The position numbers and the translations under genes are program-made. Positions 27,466 through 35,730 of a stretch of 64,000 nt of DNA are shown piece by piece (the stretch's first letter is position 1; the number at the start of each line of letters is the position of its first letter). This stretch comes from Chitinophaga japonensis. Lineage in GTDB: Bacteria; Bacteroidota; Bacteroidia; Chitinophagales; Chitinophagaceae. The notes under the pieces were generated by a model. It ran no database searches. It was given only the letters and a program-made list of their open reading frames with translations, and was not told the origin of the DNA. The stretch spans positions 1,372,550 to 1,436,549 of the forward strand of contig NZ_VLLG01000002.1 in NCBI RefSeq assembly GCF_007830125.1. Reading direction: 5' to 3'.

Positions 27466-28224
27466 ATGAACCAGCAAGCGATCAGCGATCTTATTACCAA
27501 AATGGCCGATGACGAATTGGTCCTGGGCCACCGCAACTCCGAGTGGACAGGGCTGGGGCCTGTTATGGAAGAGGACATCGCCTTTTCTTCCATGGCGCAG
27601 GACCAGATAGGCCATGCCCTGGCCTTATACCGCATACAGGAGGAGCACATGGGAGGCCCTGACCCGGACGCCTTTGCTTTCCTGCGCCCGGCAGCGGAAT
27701 TTAAATGCTGCCACCTGGTGGAAATGCCCATCGGCTCCTATGACTTCAGCCTGATGCGGCACTTCCTGTTTGACCATGCGGAGGCCGTGCGCTATGAGAG
27801 CCTGCTGCAGAGCGAATTTGCACCTCTACAGCAACTGGCCCGGAAGTTAAAGGGAGAGCTGAAGTACCATACCCTGCATGCAGATGCGTGGATACTGCAA
27901 CTGGGCAGGGCAGGCGGTGAAAGCTACGAGCGTATGCAGGCCGCGCTGGATACCTGCTTCCCGCTGGCCTGCGGCATTTTTGAGCCCGGCGAGGCGGATC
28001 AGGCGCTGATCAACGATAATATATACCCGGGAGAAAAAGTATTATATGAAAGATGGCTGGATAATATTTACCGGGTACTGGTAAAAGCATCGCTTAATAT
28101 GCCGGACCCGGCGGCTATTACGCCCGCCTATGGCGGCAGGTATGGGCAGCATACGCCGCACCTGCAGCCGCTGCTGGAGGAAATGGGAGCGGTGTTGCGC
28201 CTGGACCCGGCAGCCAGGTGGTAA
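27466..28224 (+). CDS. paaC: Phenylacetyl-CoA epoxidase subunit PaaC
   Basis: A 252-residue structural partner of PaaA with the same ferritin-like fold. MADDELVLGHRNSEWTG, EEDIAFSSMAQDQIGHAL and LKYHTLHADAWILQLG match the family. It stabilises PaaA but does not hold the active iron pair. It follows paaB by 25 bases and precedes paaD by 17. Confidence 0.95.
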   Translation: MNQQAISDLITKMADDELVLGHRNSEWTGLGPVMEEDIAFSSMAQDQIGHALALYRIQEEHMGGPDPDAFAFLRPAAEFKCCHLVEMPIGSYDFSLMRHFLFDHAEAVRYESLLQSEFAPLQQLARKLKGELKYHTLHADAWILQLGRAGGESYERMQAALDTCFPLACGIFEPGEADQALINDNIYPGEKVLYERWLDNIYRVLVKASLNMPDPAAITPAYGGRYGQHTPHLQPLLEEMGAVLRLDPAARW

Positions 28225-28241
28225 GCCACCCCTTATATACC

Positions 28242-28733
28242 ATGACAGCAGATCATACCATAGCAAATATTTACGCTGCGCTGGAGCAGGTGATGGACCC
28301 GGAGATACCGGTACTAAGCGTGCTGGACCTGGGCATGATCACCGCCGTAACCATAGAAGACGATACCGCGCATATAAAGATGATACCCACCTTTGCCGCC
28401 TGCCCGGCCATAAACTTTATACAGCAGCGCATACAGGAAGCAGTCGCCGGCGCTACCGGTATGCCCGTGCGCGTTACCATTGACAAGGAGGCGCACTGGC
28501 ACAGCAAGCGCCTTTCTGAAGCGGCCAAAGAAAAGCTGCGCAACTTTGGCATTGCGCCGCCCGGCATCCACGAAGGCGAGCTGCGCGCGGAAATGCTGAT
28601 GAATACGCCCTGCCCGCATTGCGGCAGCAAGAACACATACCTGCGTTCCCCCTTTGGCGCTACGCTATGCCGCGCCGTTCATTATTGCAAGGACTGCGGG
28701 ATGGTGTTTGAGCAGTTCAAACCAGTGGGGTAG
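28242..28733 (+). CDS. paaD: Phenylacetyl-CoA epoxidase maturation subunit PaaD
   Basis: A 163-residue protein. The MIP18/DUF59 domain (about 1-90) carries VMDPEIPVLSVLDLGMI. A C-terminal zinc ribbon shows CPHCGSK...CKDCG. PaaD is an iron-sulfur or iron assembly helper for the epoxidase. ATG 28242 is chosen over one 24 bases upstream that overlaps paaC. It is the last gene of the operon; paaE is not in the window. A 130-bp hairpin element begins right after its stop. Confidence 0.94.
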   Translation: MTADHTIANIYAALEQVMDPEIPVLSVLDLGMITAVTIEDDTAHIKMIPTFAACPAINFIQQRIQEAVAGATGMPVRVTIDKEAHWHSKRLSEAAKEKLRNFGIAPPGIHEGELRAEMLMNTPCPHCGSKNTYLRSPFGATLCRAVHYCKDCGMVFEQFKPVG

Positions 28734-28863
28734 AAAATACCAAATCCCAAAATCCAAATCCCAAATTCCAAAAATGTATGCCGGGCGCCGGTAACCTTGT
28801 ACTATTCCGGTTATCAGGCGATTGCCGCCAATTTGGGATTTGGATTTTGGGATTTGGTATTTT
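28734..28863. repeat. Long-hairpin heptad element, copy A
   Basis: Perfect 34-bp inverted arms at 28734-28767 and 28830-28863 flank a 62-base loop. The arms run in 7-base units (CCAAATC, CCAAAAT, CCAAATC, CCAAATT). The loop, read on the minus strand, contains GGCAATCGCC and aligns without gaps over 53 columns to the loop of copy B at 49199-49256, with 37 identities by eye. The left arm starts at the base after the paaD stop. The right arm ends 12 bases before the nadD ATG and could supply a TTTG-N20-TACCTTTA promoter. Confidence 0.85.
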
Positions 28864-28874
28864 ACCTTTAGGCC

Positions 28875-29444
28875 ATGAAGATTGGCTTGTATTTCGGGTC
28901 CTTTAATCCTATACATACCGGACATCTCATCATTGCTAACTATGTAGCCTACAATACGGACCTTGATAAAGTATGGCTGGTAGTCTCCCCGCAAAACCCG
29001 CTGAAACCTTCTTCCACCCTGCTGAATGAGCATCACCGGTTTCACCTGGCAGAACTGGCTGTAGAAGGCGCTTCCCGGCTCAGGGCCAGCAATATTGAGT
29101 TTTCCTTACCCCGTCCGTCCTATACCATTGATACGCTTACCTACCTTACGGAAAAATTTCCCACGCAGGAGTTTGCCATTATCATGGGCAGCGACAGTTT
29201 TCAGAACCTTCCCCGCTGGAAGAATTATGAGCAACTGATCAAACATTATCCCATCTATGTGTACAAGCGGCCGGGGCATGAGGTAACAGACACTTATGGC
29301 GCCCGTGTGGAGATACTGGAAGCCCCGCTGCTGGATATTTCCTCTACCAGCATACGGCAGTGGATACAGGAAGGCAAGTCTATCCGCTACCTGGTGCCGG
29401 ATAATGTGGCAGCCTATATCCTGGAGAACAATTATTATAAATAG
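28875..29444 (+). CDS. nadD: Nicotinate-nucleotide adenylyltransferase
   Basis: A 189-residue enzyme that joins nicotinate mononucleotide and ATP to make NaAD in NAD synthesis. The N-terminal GLYFGSFNPIHTGHLIIAN holds the GxFxPxHxGH nucleotidyltransferase motif. IMGSDSFQNLPRWKNYEQL and the C-terminal ISSTSIRQWIQEGKSIRYLVP (the I-S-S-T-x-I-R motif) match NadD. Its upstream region is largely the right arm of heptad element A, so any promoter lies in that element. It converges on the AI-2E gene with three bases between stops. Confidence 0.95.
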   Translation: MKIGLYFGSFNPIHTGHLIIANYVAYNTDLDKVWLVVSPQNPLKPSSTLLNEHHRFHLAELAVEGASRLRASNIEFSLPRPSYTIDTLTYLTEKFPTQEFAIIMGSDSFQNLPRWKNYEQLIKHYPIYVYKRPGHEVTDTYGARVEILEAPLLDISSTSIRQWIQEGKSIRYLVPDNVAAYILENNYYK

Positions 29445-29447
29445 CTT

Positions 29448-30503
29448 TTAGCCTTTAGTGCCCGGCTCTGTTTTTACCACCTTTACCTCGCGCTTTTTCA
29501 CCAGGTATTCATTGGAGTATATCTTCAGCAGGAGAATGAACATGGAGATGAGCAGCGGGCCAAAGATGAGGCCAATAAAGCCGAACAAGCTTACGCCCAC
29601 GATAACGCCGAATACGGTGATCAGCGGATGCACATTGCCGATCTTCTTCGCCGCCATAAACCGGAAAATGTTATCCGAAGCGCCTACTACGGCAAAGCCA
29701 TAGATCAGCACTCCAACGCCCTGCCAGGTTTGCCCGTCCGCTATCAGGTAAACGCCCAGCGGCACGTATACCGCGGCCGCCCCTACAATGGGCAGCATGG
29801 AAGTAAAGCAGGTCACCACGAACCAGAACATGGGCTGCGGCACCCGGAAAATGAAATAGCCGATAAGCGCTACCACCCCCTGTACAAAGGCGATCAGGGG
29901 GATGCCCACTGCATTGGCGATCACCATTCTTTTCAGCTCGCTGCCCAACTGTACCACGTTCTCATCTTTCAGCGGAATGTAGGAATACAGGCCGGATTCC
30001 ATTTCCCGGGCGTACACCAGCATATAGTACAGCACGAAGTACATGATGGCGATGGCCGTTACCGTATTGAACGTAGCGCCTACGAAGGTGGGCAGGAAAT
30101 TGGCGATCGCTTCCTGGAAGCGCTGCAGCCGCGCTTCTGTGAGCACATTAAAGCCGGTAGCCTGCTGCAACCGGTTGTTAACCGTTTCAATACCTTGTAT
30201 CAATTGTGAGGAATGCTTTACGGCATACCGGGCTTTAGCGGTGAGCAAATTTATGAGCAGGCCGAAGGGCAGCAGGATAATGATAAAGGAAAGGACCATG
30301 AGCACGGCGGCGGCGGCGCTTTTTTTCCAATTGCGCTCCTCCACCAGGTGCAGCATCCATTTGCGGCAGACGATATAAAGGGTAACGGCGCCGAGAAAAC
30401 CGGGGAAAAGGCTATACAGCTCGGAGAAAAGCAGCACGCCCCATGCAATGATGAGGAGAAGGAAAAAGACCTGCTTGATACGGTCGTTGTCTATGTAGCT
30501 CAT
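29448..30503 (-). CDS. AI-2E/PerM-family transporter
   Basis: A 351-residue membrane protein with about eight TM segments in the YdiK/PerM arrangement. There are two paired helices at the N-terminus, a long soluble stretch near 85-140, then a C-terminal block with PIVGAAAVYVPLGVYLIADGQ and FGVIVGVSLFGFIGLIFGPLLIS. Members export small molecules or ions; the AI-2 role is proven for few. Nothing in the neighbourhood specifies a substrate. Confidence 0.88.
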   Translation of the reverse strand: MSYIDNDRIKQVFFLLLIIAWGVLLFSELYSLFPGFLGAVTLYIVCRKWMLHLVEERNWKKSAAAAVLMVLSFIIILLPFGLLINLLTAKARYAVKHSSQLIQGIETVNNRLQQATGFNVLTEARLQRFQEAIANFLPTFVGATFNTVTAIAIMYFVLYYMLVYAREMESGLYSYIPLKDENVVQLGSELKRMVIANAVGIPLIAFVQGVVALIGYFIFRVPQPMFWFVVTCFTSMLPIVGAAAVYVPLGVYLIADGQTWQGVGVLIYGFAVVGASDNIFRFMAAKKIGNVHPLITVFGVIVGVSLFGFIGLIFGPLLISMFILLLKIYSNEYLVKKREVKVVKTEPGTKG

Positions 30504-30682
30504 AAATGGTTTGTGGTAATGGTCGCCGCCAAACCTACCTAATTTTCCATGAATGACAAAAAGCGCTATTTTTGAAGTGCCATTCGGCCAATTCAGCAGG
30601 CAACAGAATTGTGGAATAATGTTTGTACCCCTAATTTGCCCTGTTTAAGGTATTTAAATGTTTCATCTAAAATACATGCACT

Positions 30683-30877
30683 ATGAGTAACAGTTCAAAA
30701 GCAGTTGTTTCATTTATTGTTGGCGCCGCTGTAGGGGTGGCCGTAGGATATTTCCTGAACTCCGACAAAAAAGACGAGCTGGTAGATAAGCTGAAATACC
30801 AGACAGACCGACTGAAAGACCGCTTCAAAAAGAGGAAAGAGCATTTTGAGGATGCCATTGAAAACGAACTGGCATAA
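30683..30877 (+). CDS. YtxH-domain small membrane protein
   Basis: A 64-residue protein with one N-terminal membrane helix (VVSFIVGAAVGVAVGYFLN) and a charged helical tail. This is the YtxH/DUF and gas-vesicle-protein-like layout linked to general stress in other bacteria. It is first of three short genes on the plus strand (26 and 10 bases apart), the second being holin-like. A joint envelope or stress role is inferred from the arrangement. Confidence 0.75.
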   Translation: MSNSSKAVVSFIVGAAVGVAVGYFLNSDKKDELVDKLKYQTDRLKDRFKKRKEHFEDAIENELA

Positions 30878-30903
30878 GCCCCTTCTGCATTAAACCCATT
30901 TGC

Positions 30904-31287
30904 ATGGAAGAAAATTTCAGCAATTATTTTGACCAAACCGGCAAGGTGGCCAGGGAATACCTGGAAACCCGTCTGGACCTCGTCAAACTACAGGCAGCAG
31001 GAAAGCTATCAAAGGCTTTGGGCCTTTTTTTTTCTATAACAATGGCTTTCCTGCTGTTCTTTTTCGTGATCGTGTTCCTGGGCATGGTAGTAGGCTTCTG
31101 GATAGGAGAGATGACCGGTAGTTTTACGATCGGTTTTTCCTGCGCGGCAGGGCTTTTTGTACTCCTGCTGGTTGTGCTGCTGGTGTTTCGCAAAAGCCTG
31201 ATCCAGCGGCCGCTGTCCAACCTGCTGATCGCCGAAATGGTGGAAGAGATGGAGGAGCGGGAACAGGAAACTCCGTTAAATGATTAA
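30904..31287 (+). CDS. Phage holin superfamily III-like (DUF1469) membrane protein
   Basis: A 127-residue protein. An N-terminal amphipathic helix (YLETRLDLVKLQAAGKLSKA) precedes two long membrane helices and a short acidic tail. This fits the putative Holin-X/DUF1469 family, which despite its name is chromosomal in many Bacteroidota and usually sits beside YtxH genes. It is not evidence for a prophage: no other phage gene is nearby. Confidence 0.75.
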   Translation: MEENFSNYFDQTGKVAREYLETRLDLVKLQAAGKLSKALGLFFSITMAFLLFFFVIVFLGMVVGFWIGEMTGSFTIGFSCAAGLFVLLLVVLLVFRKSLIQRPLSNLLIAEMVEEMEEREQETPLND

Positions 31288-31297
31288 ATAGTTACAC

Positions 31298-31702
31298 ATG
31301 CAAAAGGTGAAGGTCACCAATGCCCATACGCTGGAACAGGAAATAGCCCGGCTGAAGAAGCGCAGCCGGGAGCTGGAACTGGAGCTGGCAGGCCGGGTAG
31401 ACTATTTCAAGGGCAATTACGGTAAAATGGCCATTAACTCGGTTATTCCCGGCGCGGCCTCCGGCCAGCACAAAGGCTGGTTCAATATAGGCATGCGCAT
31501 AGCCGGCATTGCCTGGCAAAGCGGCAATGTCAAAACATTTGCCACCAGGGCCCTGATGACTATCCTTGAATTTGTAGGCGTAAGACTGGGCATTAACCTC
31601 TTTAACCAGTACCAGCAACAACGCAGGAAGAAACGGGCCCGTAAAAAGGCGGAAAGAAGAAAAGCCCGTATGGACGAGAGTAATTCCCAGGAGGAATATT
31701 AA
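31298..31702 (+). CDS. Conserved-type hypothetical protein after YtxH/holin genes
   Basis: A 134-residue protein. The N-terminus is a coiled-coil-like helix (LEQEIARLKKRSRELELELAG), then a Gly-rich middle, a weak hydrophobic stretch near residue 90, and a very basic C-terminus (QQRRKKRARKKAERRKAR). I do not recognise a family. Its position ten bases after the holin-like gene makes it the third member of a small envelope operon. Confidence 0.65.
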   Translation: MQKVKVTNAHTLEQEIARLKKRSRELELELAGRVDYFKGNYGKMAINSVIPGAASGQHKGWFNIGMRIAGIAWQSGNVKTFATRALMTILEFVGVRLGINLFNQYQQQRRKKRARKKAERRKARMDESNSQEEY

Positions 31703-31716
31703 TATAACCGGCACCG

Positions 31717-32742
31717 TTAGCCCCACACTTTGGTGCCCTCGCTGCAGTTAGCGCAAATGTCAATGTTCTTGCGCCCTTCCATGATCTGGGTACGGAAGCG
31801 GACATATTGTTCATTAAACCATAGCTCCCTGAAGGACTGTTGCTTCAGGTCGCCCAGCTTATGCTGTGCATCCTTGTCAAAGCAGCAGGGTGCCACCAGC
31901 CCGTCCCAGGTAATGACCGGTGAATGCCACAGGCGCCAGCAGTGGTTGCCCAGCTTGTTCTTGATGCTGTAGGTGCCGTCCTCGTTGCGGTGGTAGCGGC
32001 TGTATTTGTCAATGGTAGGTATCAGGCGGTTGCCCTCCTCATAATCATATACCTGCGCGGTTTTAAAACGCACCTCGTCCACCCCGATCTCCTTTGCCAG
32101 TTTTTTAATGTCTTCGATCTGGTGCTCGTTAGGCTTTACCACCAGGAACTGGAAGAACACGAACGGCTTTTTAGACTTCAATTCCTTCTTCCATTTCACG
32201 ATGTTCTTTGCGCCCTGTATCACTTTTTCCAGGTTGCCGCCTACCCGGTATTGCGTGTATACATCCTGGGTAGTGCCGTCTATGGATATGATCAGCCTGT
32301 CCAGTCCGCTTTCCACGGTTTTACGGGCATTGGCATCCGTGAGGTAATGCGCATTGGTGGAGGTGGCGGTGTACAGCCCCTTTTCGCCGGCATACTTTAC
32401 CATATCCAGGAAGCCGGGGTTCAGGTAGGGCTCGCCCTGGAAATAGAAGATCAGGTATAGCAGGTCCCGGGAGATCTCGTCAATGGTTTTCCTGAAAAAA
32501 TCCTGCTGCAGCATGCCGGTAGGGCGCGTAAACGCACGGAGGCCGCTGGGGCATTCCGGGCAGCGCAGGTTGCAGGAAGTGGTAGGCTCAAAGGAAAGGG
32601 AGATGGGATATCCCCATTGCACGGGCCTGCCGGTCCACTTGCTCAGGAAGTAGCTGCCCAGCACCTTGCCTGCGTTCCAGGCGCGGCGCGGTGTGAATTT
32701 GGAAAAAAGGTTCAGCGTATCATTCAGGTTAAAATCCGGCAT
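31717..32742 (-). CDS. Radical SAM/SPASM-domain protein
   Basis: A 341-residue enzyme. PTTSCNLRCPECPSG holds the CxxxCxxC [4Fe-4S] site that cleaves S-adenosylmethionine. A SPASM-like C-terminus shows LVAPCCFDKDAQHKLGDL and ICANCSEG with further Cys ligands for an auxiliary cluster. RLIISIDGTTQDVYTQYRVGG is the usual barrel motif. Members modify peptides or carbohydrates; no peptide substrate gene is seen next to it. It converges with the small-gene operon. Confidence 0.85.
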   Translation of the reverse strand: MPDFNLNDTLNLFSKFTPRRAWNAGKVLGSYFLSKWTGRPVQWGYPISLSFEPTTSCNLRCPECPSGLRAFTRPTGMLQQDFFRKTIDEISRDLLYLIFYFQGEPYLNPGFLDMVKYAGEKGLYTATSTNAHYLTDANARKTVESGLDRLIISIDGTTQDVYTQYRVGGNLEKVIQGAKNIVKWKKELKSKKPFVFFQFLVVKPNEHQIEDIKKLAKEIGVDEVRFKTAQVYDYEEGNRLIPTIDKYSRYHRNEDGTYSIKNKLGNHCWRLWHSPVITWDGLVAPCCFDKDAQHKLGDLKQQSFRELWFNEQYVRFRTQIMEGRKNIDICANCSEGTKVWG

Positions 32743-32875
32743 GGCTCAGCTACTTTGTGTGTAAAAATAAGACAACTGCGAATGTAATAGTAATAAAATA
32801 TTGCGGTATACTTGTACCTCAGCAGTAAGGGAATACCATGATCAACTGCTGAAAACCGGCAACTGTATTAGTAAA

Positions 32876-33631
32876 ATGAGGATCAAAAAAACGGGATGTT
32901 TATTGCTTGTACTGGTATTGGCGGCCTTGATGATGCTGGCCTGGCTGTGGTGGCGGCAGCGCCGGCAGGAGCTCAGCTTTGTGCGGTACGAGGAGTTTGG
33001 CATAGATATGCCGGTGAGCTATTCAGTACATGGTATCGACGTGTCTAAATTCCAGCAGCAGATCAACTGGGAGGCGGTAAAGCAGATGCAGGTGGCCAAT
33101 ATACGTATATCCTTCGCCTTTATAAAAGCTACCGAAGGCATTACCCGGCAGGATGCGGCTTTCAGGCGCAACTGGCGGAAGGCCAAACAGGCGGGGCTGG
33201 TACGGGGCGCTTACCACTTCTTTTATGCCACCCGCGATCCCGTCAAGCAGGCCATTAACTTCCGCAACATGGTGGAGCTGGAATCCGGCGACCTGCCGCC
33301 GGTGCTGGACATCGAGATGCATAATAACCAGCCGGCAGCGGTGATCAGGAGCACGGCCAAAATATGGCTGGAGGAAATGGAAAAGGCATACGGTGTAAAG
33401 CCCATTATTTACACCAACCTGCGATTCTATAATACGTATCTTGGCGATGAGTTCAGGGAGTACCCGCTGTGGATAGCCCACTACTACCAGAAGAAGAGGC
33501 CGCGGATAGACCGGGAATGGGTGTTCTGGCAGCATAGCGACATCGGCCGGGTGAATGGCATAAAAACGATCGTGGACTTTAACGTTTTCAGGGGCGACAG
33601 TGCGGCGCTGATGAAATTATGCCTGCCCTGA
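32876..33631 (+). CDS. GH25 lysozyme, membrane-anchored
   Basis: A 251-residue protein. One N-terminal membrane helix (CLLLVLVLAALMMLAWLWW) is followed by a GH25 muramidase domain. HGIDVSKFQQQINWEAV is the family start, FIKATEG and GAYHFFYATRDP follow, and VLDIEMHNN carries the catalytic acidic pair. WVFWQHSDIGRVNGI is the C-terminal signature. It cuts peptidoglycan from the periplasmic side. ATG 32876 is preferred to one 75 bases upstream. A small membrane-protein gene lies 20 bases downstream. Confidence 0.9.
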   Translation: MRIKKTGCLLLVLVLAALMMLAWLWWRQRRQELSFVRYEEFGIDMPVSYSVHGIDVSKFQQQINWEAVKQMQVANIRISFAFIKATEGITRQDAAFRRNWRKAKQAGLVRGAYHFFYATRDPVKQAINFRNMVELESGDLPPVLDIEMHNNQPAAVIRSTAKIWLEEMEKAYGVKPIIYTNLRFYNTYLGDEFREYPLWIAHYYQKKRPRIDREWVFWQHSDIGRVNGIKTIVDFNVFRGDSAALMKLCLP

Positions 33632-33651
33632 CGCCATTAATCCTACTACAT

Positions 33652-33918
33652 ATGGAACCTGCTGACACAGAAGAACGGCAAGACCCCCTTAAATCGGACC
33701 TGGTACAGTTCTTTGTGAAAATAGTACGTACCCTGTTCCTGGGGTTTTTCTGGATGCTGATCAATGTATTCCTGGGACTGTTCCTGGGCTTTGGCGTGCC
33801 CGATGAATCCACGCCCGGGCGTATGATTTTCTTTTACTCCTGGCTGGTGCTTACGCTGGCCGCTTACCTGTACGTGGTGTGGCGCTGGTGGCGGAAAAGT
33901 TGGAAGAAGGAGGAATGA
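33652..33918 (+). CDS. Small two-TM membrane protein
   Basis: An 88-residue protein with a charged N-terminus (ADTEERQDPLKSDL), two membrane helices, and a basic C-terminus (RWWRKSWKKEE). I do not recognise a family. It follows the GH25 gene by 20 bases and is probably co-transcribed with it. ATG 33652 is used instead of an upstream start that overlaps the lysozyme gene. Its last codons merge into heptad element D. Confidence 0.6.
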   Translation: MEPADTEERQDPLKSDLVQFFVKIVRTLFLGFFWMLINVFLGLFLGFGVPDESTPGRMIFFYSWLVLTLAAYLYVVWRWWRKSWKKEE

Positions 33919-33990
33919 AGTATGAGGTAAGATGCCGGGAGCGAAGGCACATTCGTATTTCCTACATCATACTTCTTACTTCTTACTTCC
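33911..33990. repeat. Heptad element, copy D (GAAGTAA type)
   Basis: The element lies between two convergent genes and runs into both 3' ends. The left arm reads GAAGTAT, GAGGTAA, GATG in 7-base steps. The right arm, on the minus strand, reads GAAGTAA, GAAGTAA, GAAGTAT, GATGTAG. The arms pair with three mismatches over 18 bases. The right half contains TCGTATTTC at 33953-33961 and then the same sequence as copy E, except for one extra 7-base unit. Confidence 0.7.
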
Positions 33991-34506
33991 CAGCACCATC
34001 GTCCAGTAGGCATCATACCTGCCGATGCCTACCTCCCTGAAATCCGGGTTCATCATGTTCATACAGTGTTTGGGGCTGCTCAGCCAACCCAGTATCGCGG
34101 CCTGCTCGTCCATATGGCCGGTGGCGATGTTCTCTCCATAGGTGGTCCAGCGGTAGCCGGCCGCATCCAGGCGCTGCCCGGGATTGGTGCCGCCGGGAGC
34201 AATGTGGTCAAAGTAATTTTTCTCTTTCATATCCTTGCTGTGCAGCCAGCCTGCTTTTTCCAGGGTGCCATTCCAGCTCAGGGCCGGTACGGGCGGCATT
34301 TGGGTATCCCCGCAGTTGCAGCCACGGCTGCGCAGTCCGTTCACCAGTTGCAGCAGGAAAGCTCTGTCCACTTTGTTTTCCGGGAAGGTGTCCGTAACGG
34401 GAGCGGTAGTTTCCGGGGTAACCGGTGTAACCGCAGTATCTTTTGTACAGCCAATAAAACAGGCCAGGAGGCACACGGGCGCCATGAATCTGAAAATGCC
34501 GGTCAT
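33976..34506 (-). CDS. CAP-domain (SCP/PR1) lipoprotein
   Basis: A 176-residue protein with a lipoprotein signal and lipobox ACFIGC near residue 20. The CAP domain shows FLLQLVNGLRSRGC, the conserved YFDHIAPGGTNPGQRL, TYGENIATG, and the C-terminal REVGIGRYDAYWTMVLG. Bacterial CAP proteins are secreted, some acting as lipid-binding or proteolytic proteins; the function here is unknown. Its last residues SKK and stop codon are encoded by the heptad repeat D. Confidence 0.85.
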   Translation of the reverse strand: MTGIFRFMAPVCLLACFIGCTKDTAVTPVTPETTAPVTDTFPENKVDRAFLLQLVNGLRSRGCNCGDTQMPPVPALSWNGTLEKAGWLHSKDMKEKNYFDHIAPGGTNPGQRLDAAGYRWTTYGENIATGHMDEQAAILGWLSSPKHCMNMMNPDFREVGIGRYDAYWTMVLGSKK

Positions 34507-34667
34507 TAATTACCAGTTAAATAGTAAAGGAATAAATGAACACGGTTTGAAATAGAATCGGGTTAAAATTGCTTGGGTTGTTCAGAGGCAGGGTTAAAAC
34601 AGGTGGGTCAAAGATAAGCAGCAGGGGTGAGAACGGGCAGGTTTTTTTGTAAAACGGATGTTAATAA

Positions 34668-34710
34668 GGCTGCCAACAGCCCGGGTGTTGCAAGCGAACT
34701 GTTGACAGCC
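34668..34710 (-). terminator. Hairpin after the DUF2383 gene
   Basis: GGCTGCCAACAG (34668-34679) pairs with CTGTTGACAGCC (34699-34710) with one mismatch. It lies 11 bases past the DUF2383 stop on its strand and is followed by TTATTAA. It is a plausible but not strong terminator. The rest of 34507-34721 shows no gene. Confidence 0.55.
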
Positions 34711-34721
34711 AGTAGCTTATA

Positions 34722-35180
34722 CTATTTGTTCTGTTTATTAAGGTCCCGGTATTTTTTGATCCGGTCGTGCGAGAGCTTGAGCTCCCCGTATTGGCGGGTG
34801 ATCACGTCCAGGATATCCTGCGGTATCTCCACATCGCTGGTCAGCGCCATATTGTACACCCGCAGCGCCACATCCTCCCCGTATTCGCAGGAAGCCAGTA
34901 CGCTGTTGTCGCTGCTGGTAAAATCGGACTTCAGGTCCATCCAGGTCCTGTAAAGGTCGCCGCCAAGGCTGGTATCCTTTTCCACATCGCCGTCCAGTTC
35001 TTCTATAAGGCGGTTCAGCTCAAAAACATATTCCCGGCTCTGGTCTGACATGGACTGGAAAATATGTTGCAGCCCCGGATCTCCTGCCTGGCTGGAAGCG
35101 GTATCATACCCGGCCGCCCGGTCGTTATTCACTCTTACCAGGTCGTTGAGGGTATTGATCAGATCTACGTGCATAATCAT
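34722..35180 (-). CDS. DUF2383 (PA2169-type) four-helix bundle protein
   Basis: A 152-residue helical protein. LINTLNDLVRVNNDRAAGYDTAS and the paired E/H-like helices, followed by RTWMDLKSDFTSSD and SCEYGEDVALRVYNMAL, match the PA2169/DUF2383 ferritin-like family. It is common in stress regulons of Bacteroidota and Gammaproteobacteria; no proven role. Two adjacent Met codons (34178-equivalent positions 35180 and 35174) allow either start. Confidence 0.82.
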   Translation of the reverse strand: MIMHVDLINTLNDLVRVNNDRAAGYDTASSQAGDPGLQHIFQSMSDQSREYVFELNRLIEELDGDVEKDTSLGGDLYRTWMDLKSDFTSSDNSVLASCEYGEDVALRVYNMALTSDVEIPQDILDVITRQYGELKLSHDRIKKYRDLNKQNK

Positions 35181-35212
35181 AGTACAAGATTTTTAAGGTT
35201 TTGCATATTTCC

Positions 35213-35422
35213 CTACAACAAAGCATGCTGCAAATATGCTACCTGAAAACTGTTGAGCATCCGGATCACGTCTTCCTGTGATTTACCGGTTTTCTGCTGC
35301 AGGCGCAGCAGGAGTTCCTGCTCCCTGCCGGGCCTGTAATTAAGATCTTCATCGGATAGTTGGGCATAACGTTGCTTGAGCATTTTTTTCAGCAACCACC
35401 AGTCACGTAACTGCATCTTCAT
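35213..35422 (-). CDS. Small CsbD-like stress protein
   Basis: A 69-residue basic helical protein. DWWLLKKMLKQRYAQLSDEDLNY followed by GREQELLLRLQQKTGKSQEDV resembles the CsbD-like pattern (W-x-x-x-K-x-x-L-x-x-x-Y-x-x-L-x-D-x-D-L-x-Y). ATG 35422 or 35416 are both possible starts. It sits next to DUF2383, another gene of stress type, on the same strand 32 bases upstream of it. Function is inferred from family resemblance only. Confidence 0.6.
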   Translation of the reverse strand: MKMQLRDWWLLKKMLKQRYAQLSDEDLNYRPGREQELLLRLQQKTGKSQEDVIRMLNSFQVAYLQHALL

Positions 35423-35730
35423 AAAAACCAGTTTTTTAAGGGTAAATAAAAAAGAGGAATGAAAAAGGATTTTCAATTTCTGTGCCTGCTGCTGTGTATT
35501 GACAATCAAGGCGCAAGCGCTTCACTGCAATCGAATGGCAGCGGGGTGGACGCCTGTCGGGCCACCCCTGTTTGTGGAAAGGGGAAAGCACAGGTTGTGG
35601 AATTAACGCGCCAGCATACACACTTTTGAACCCTGTAGGCGCGGGCATGGCTAATGGAACAGACTTTGCGGCATCTCAGGTACCCGGGAACAACTTCCCG
35701 AACCGGGATCACTTCCAAAAAATTGCAGAT
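35423..35730. other. Non-coding interval with GC-rich hairpins
   Basis: No gene is supported here. GGGGTGG...CCACCCC forms a 7-bp stem near 35540-35570. A second potential stem is built from CCCGGGAA and TTCCCG near 35690. Two in-frame Met codons upstream of 35731 (35572, 35647) would extend the next gene into this interval, but there is no coding likeness. Confidence 0.4.

Noticed and set aside
28734..28863. CRISPR array reading of the heptad repeats
   Set aside because: Units are 7 bases without spacers and there are no cas genes.
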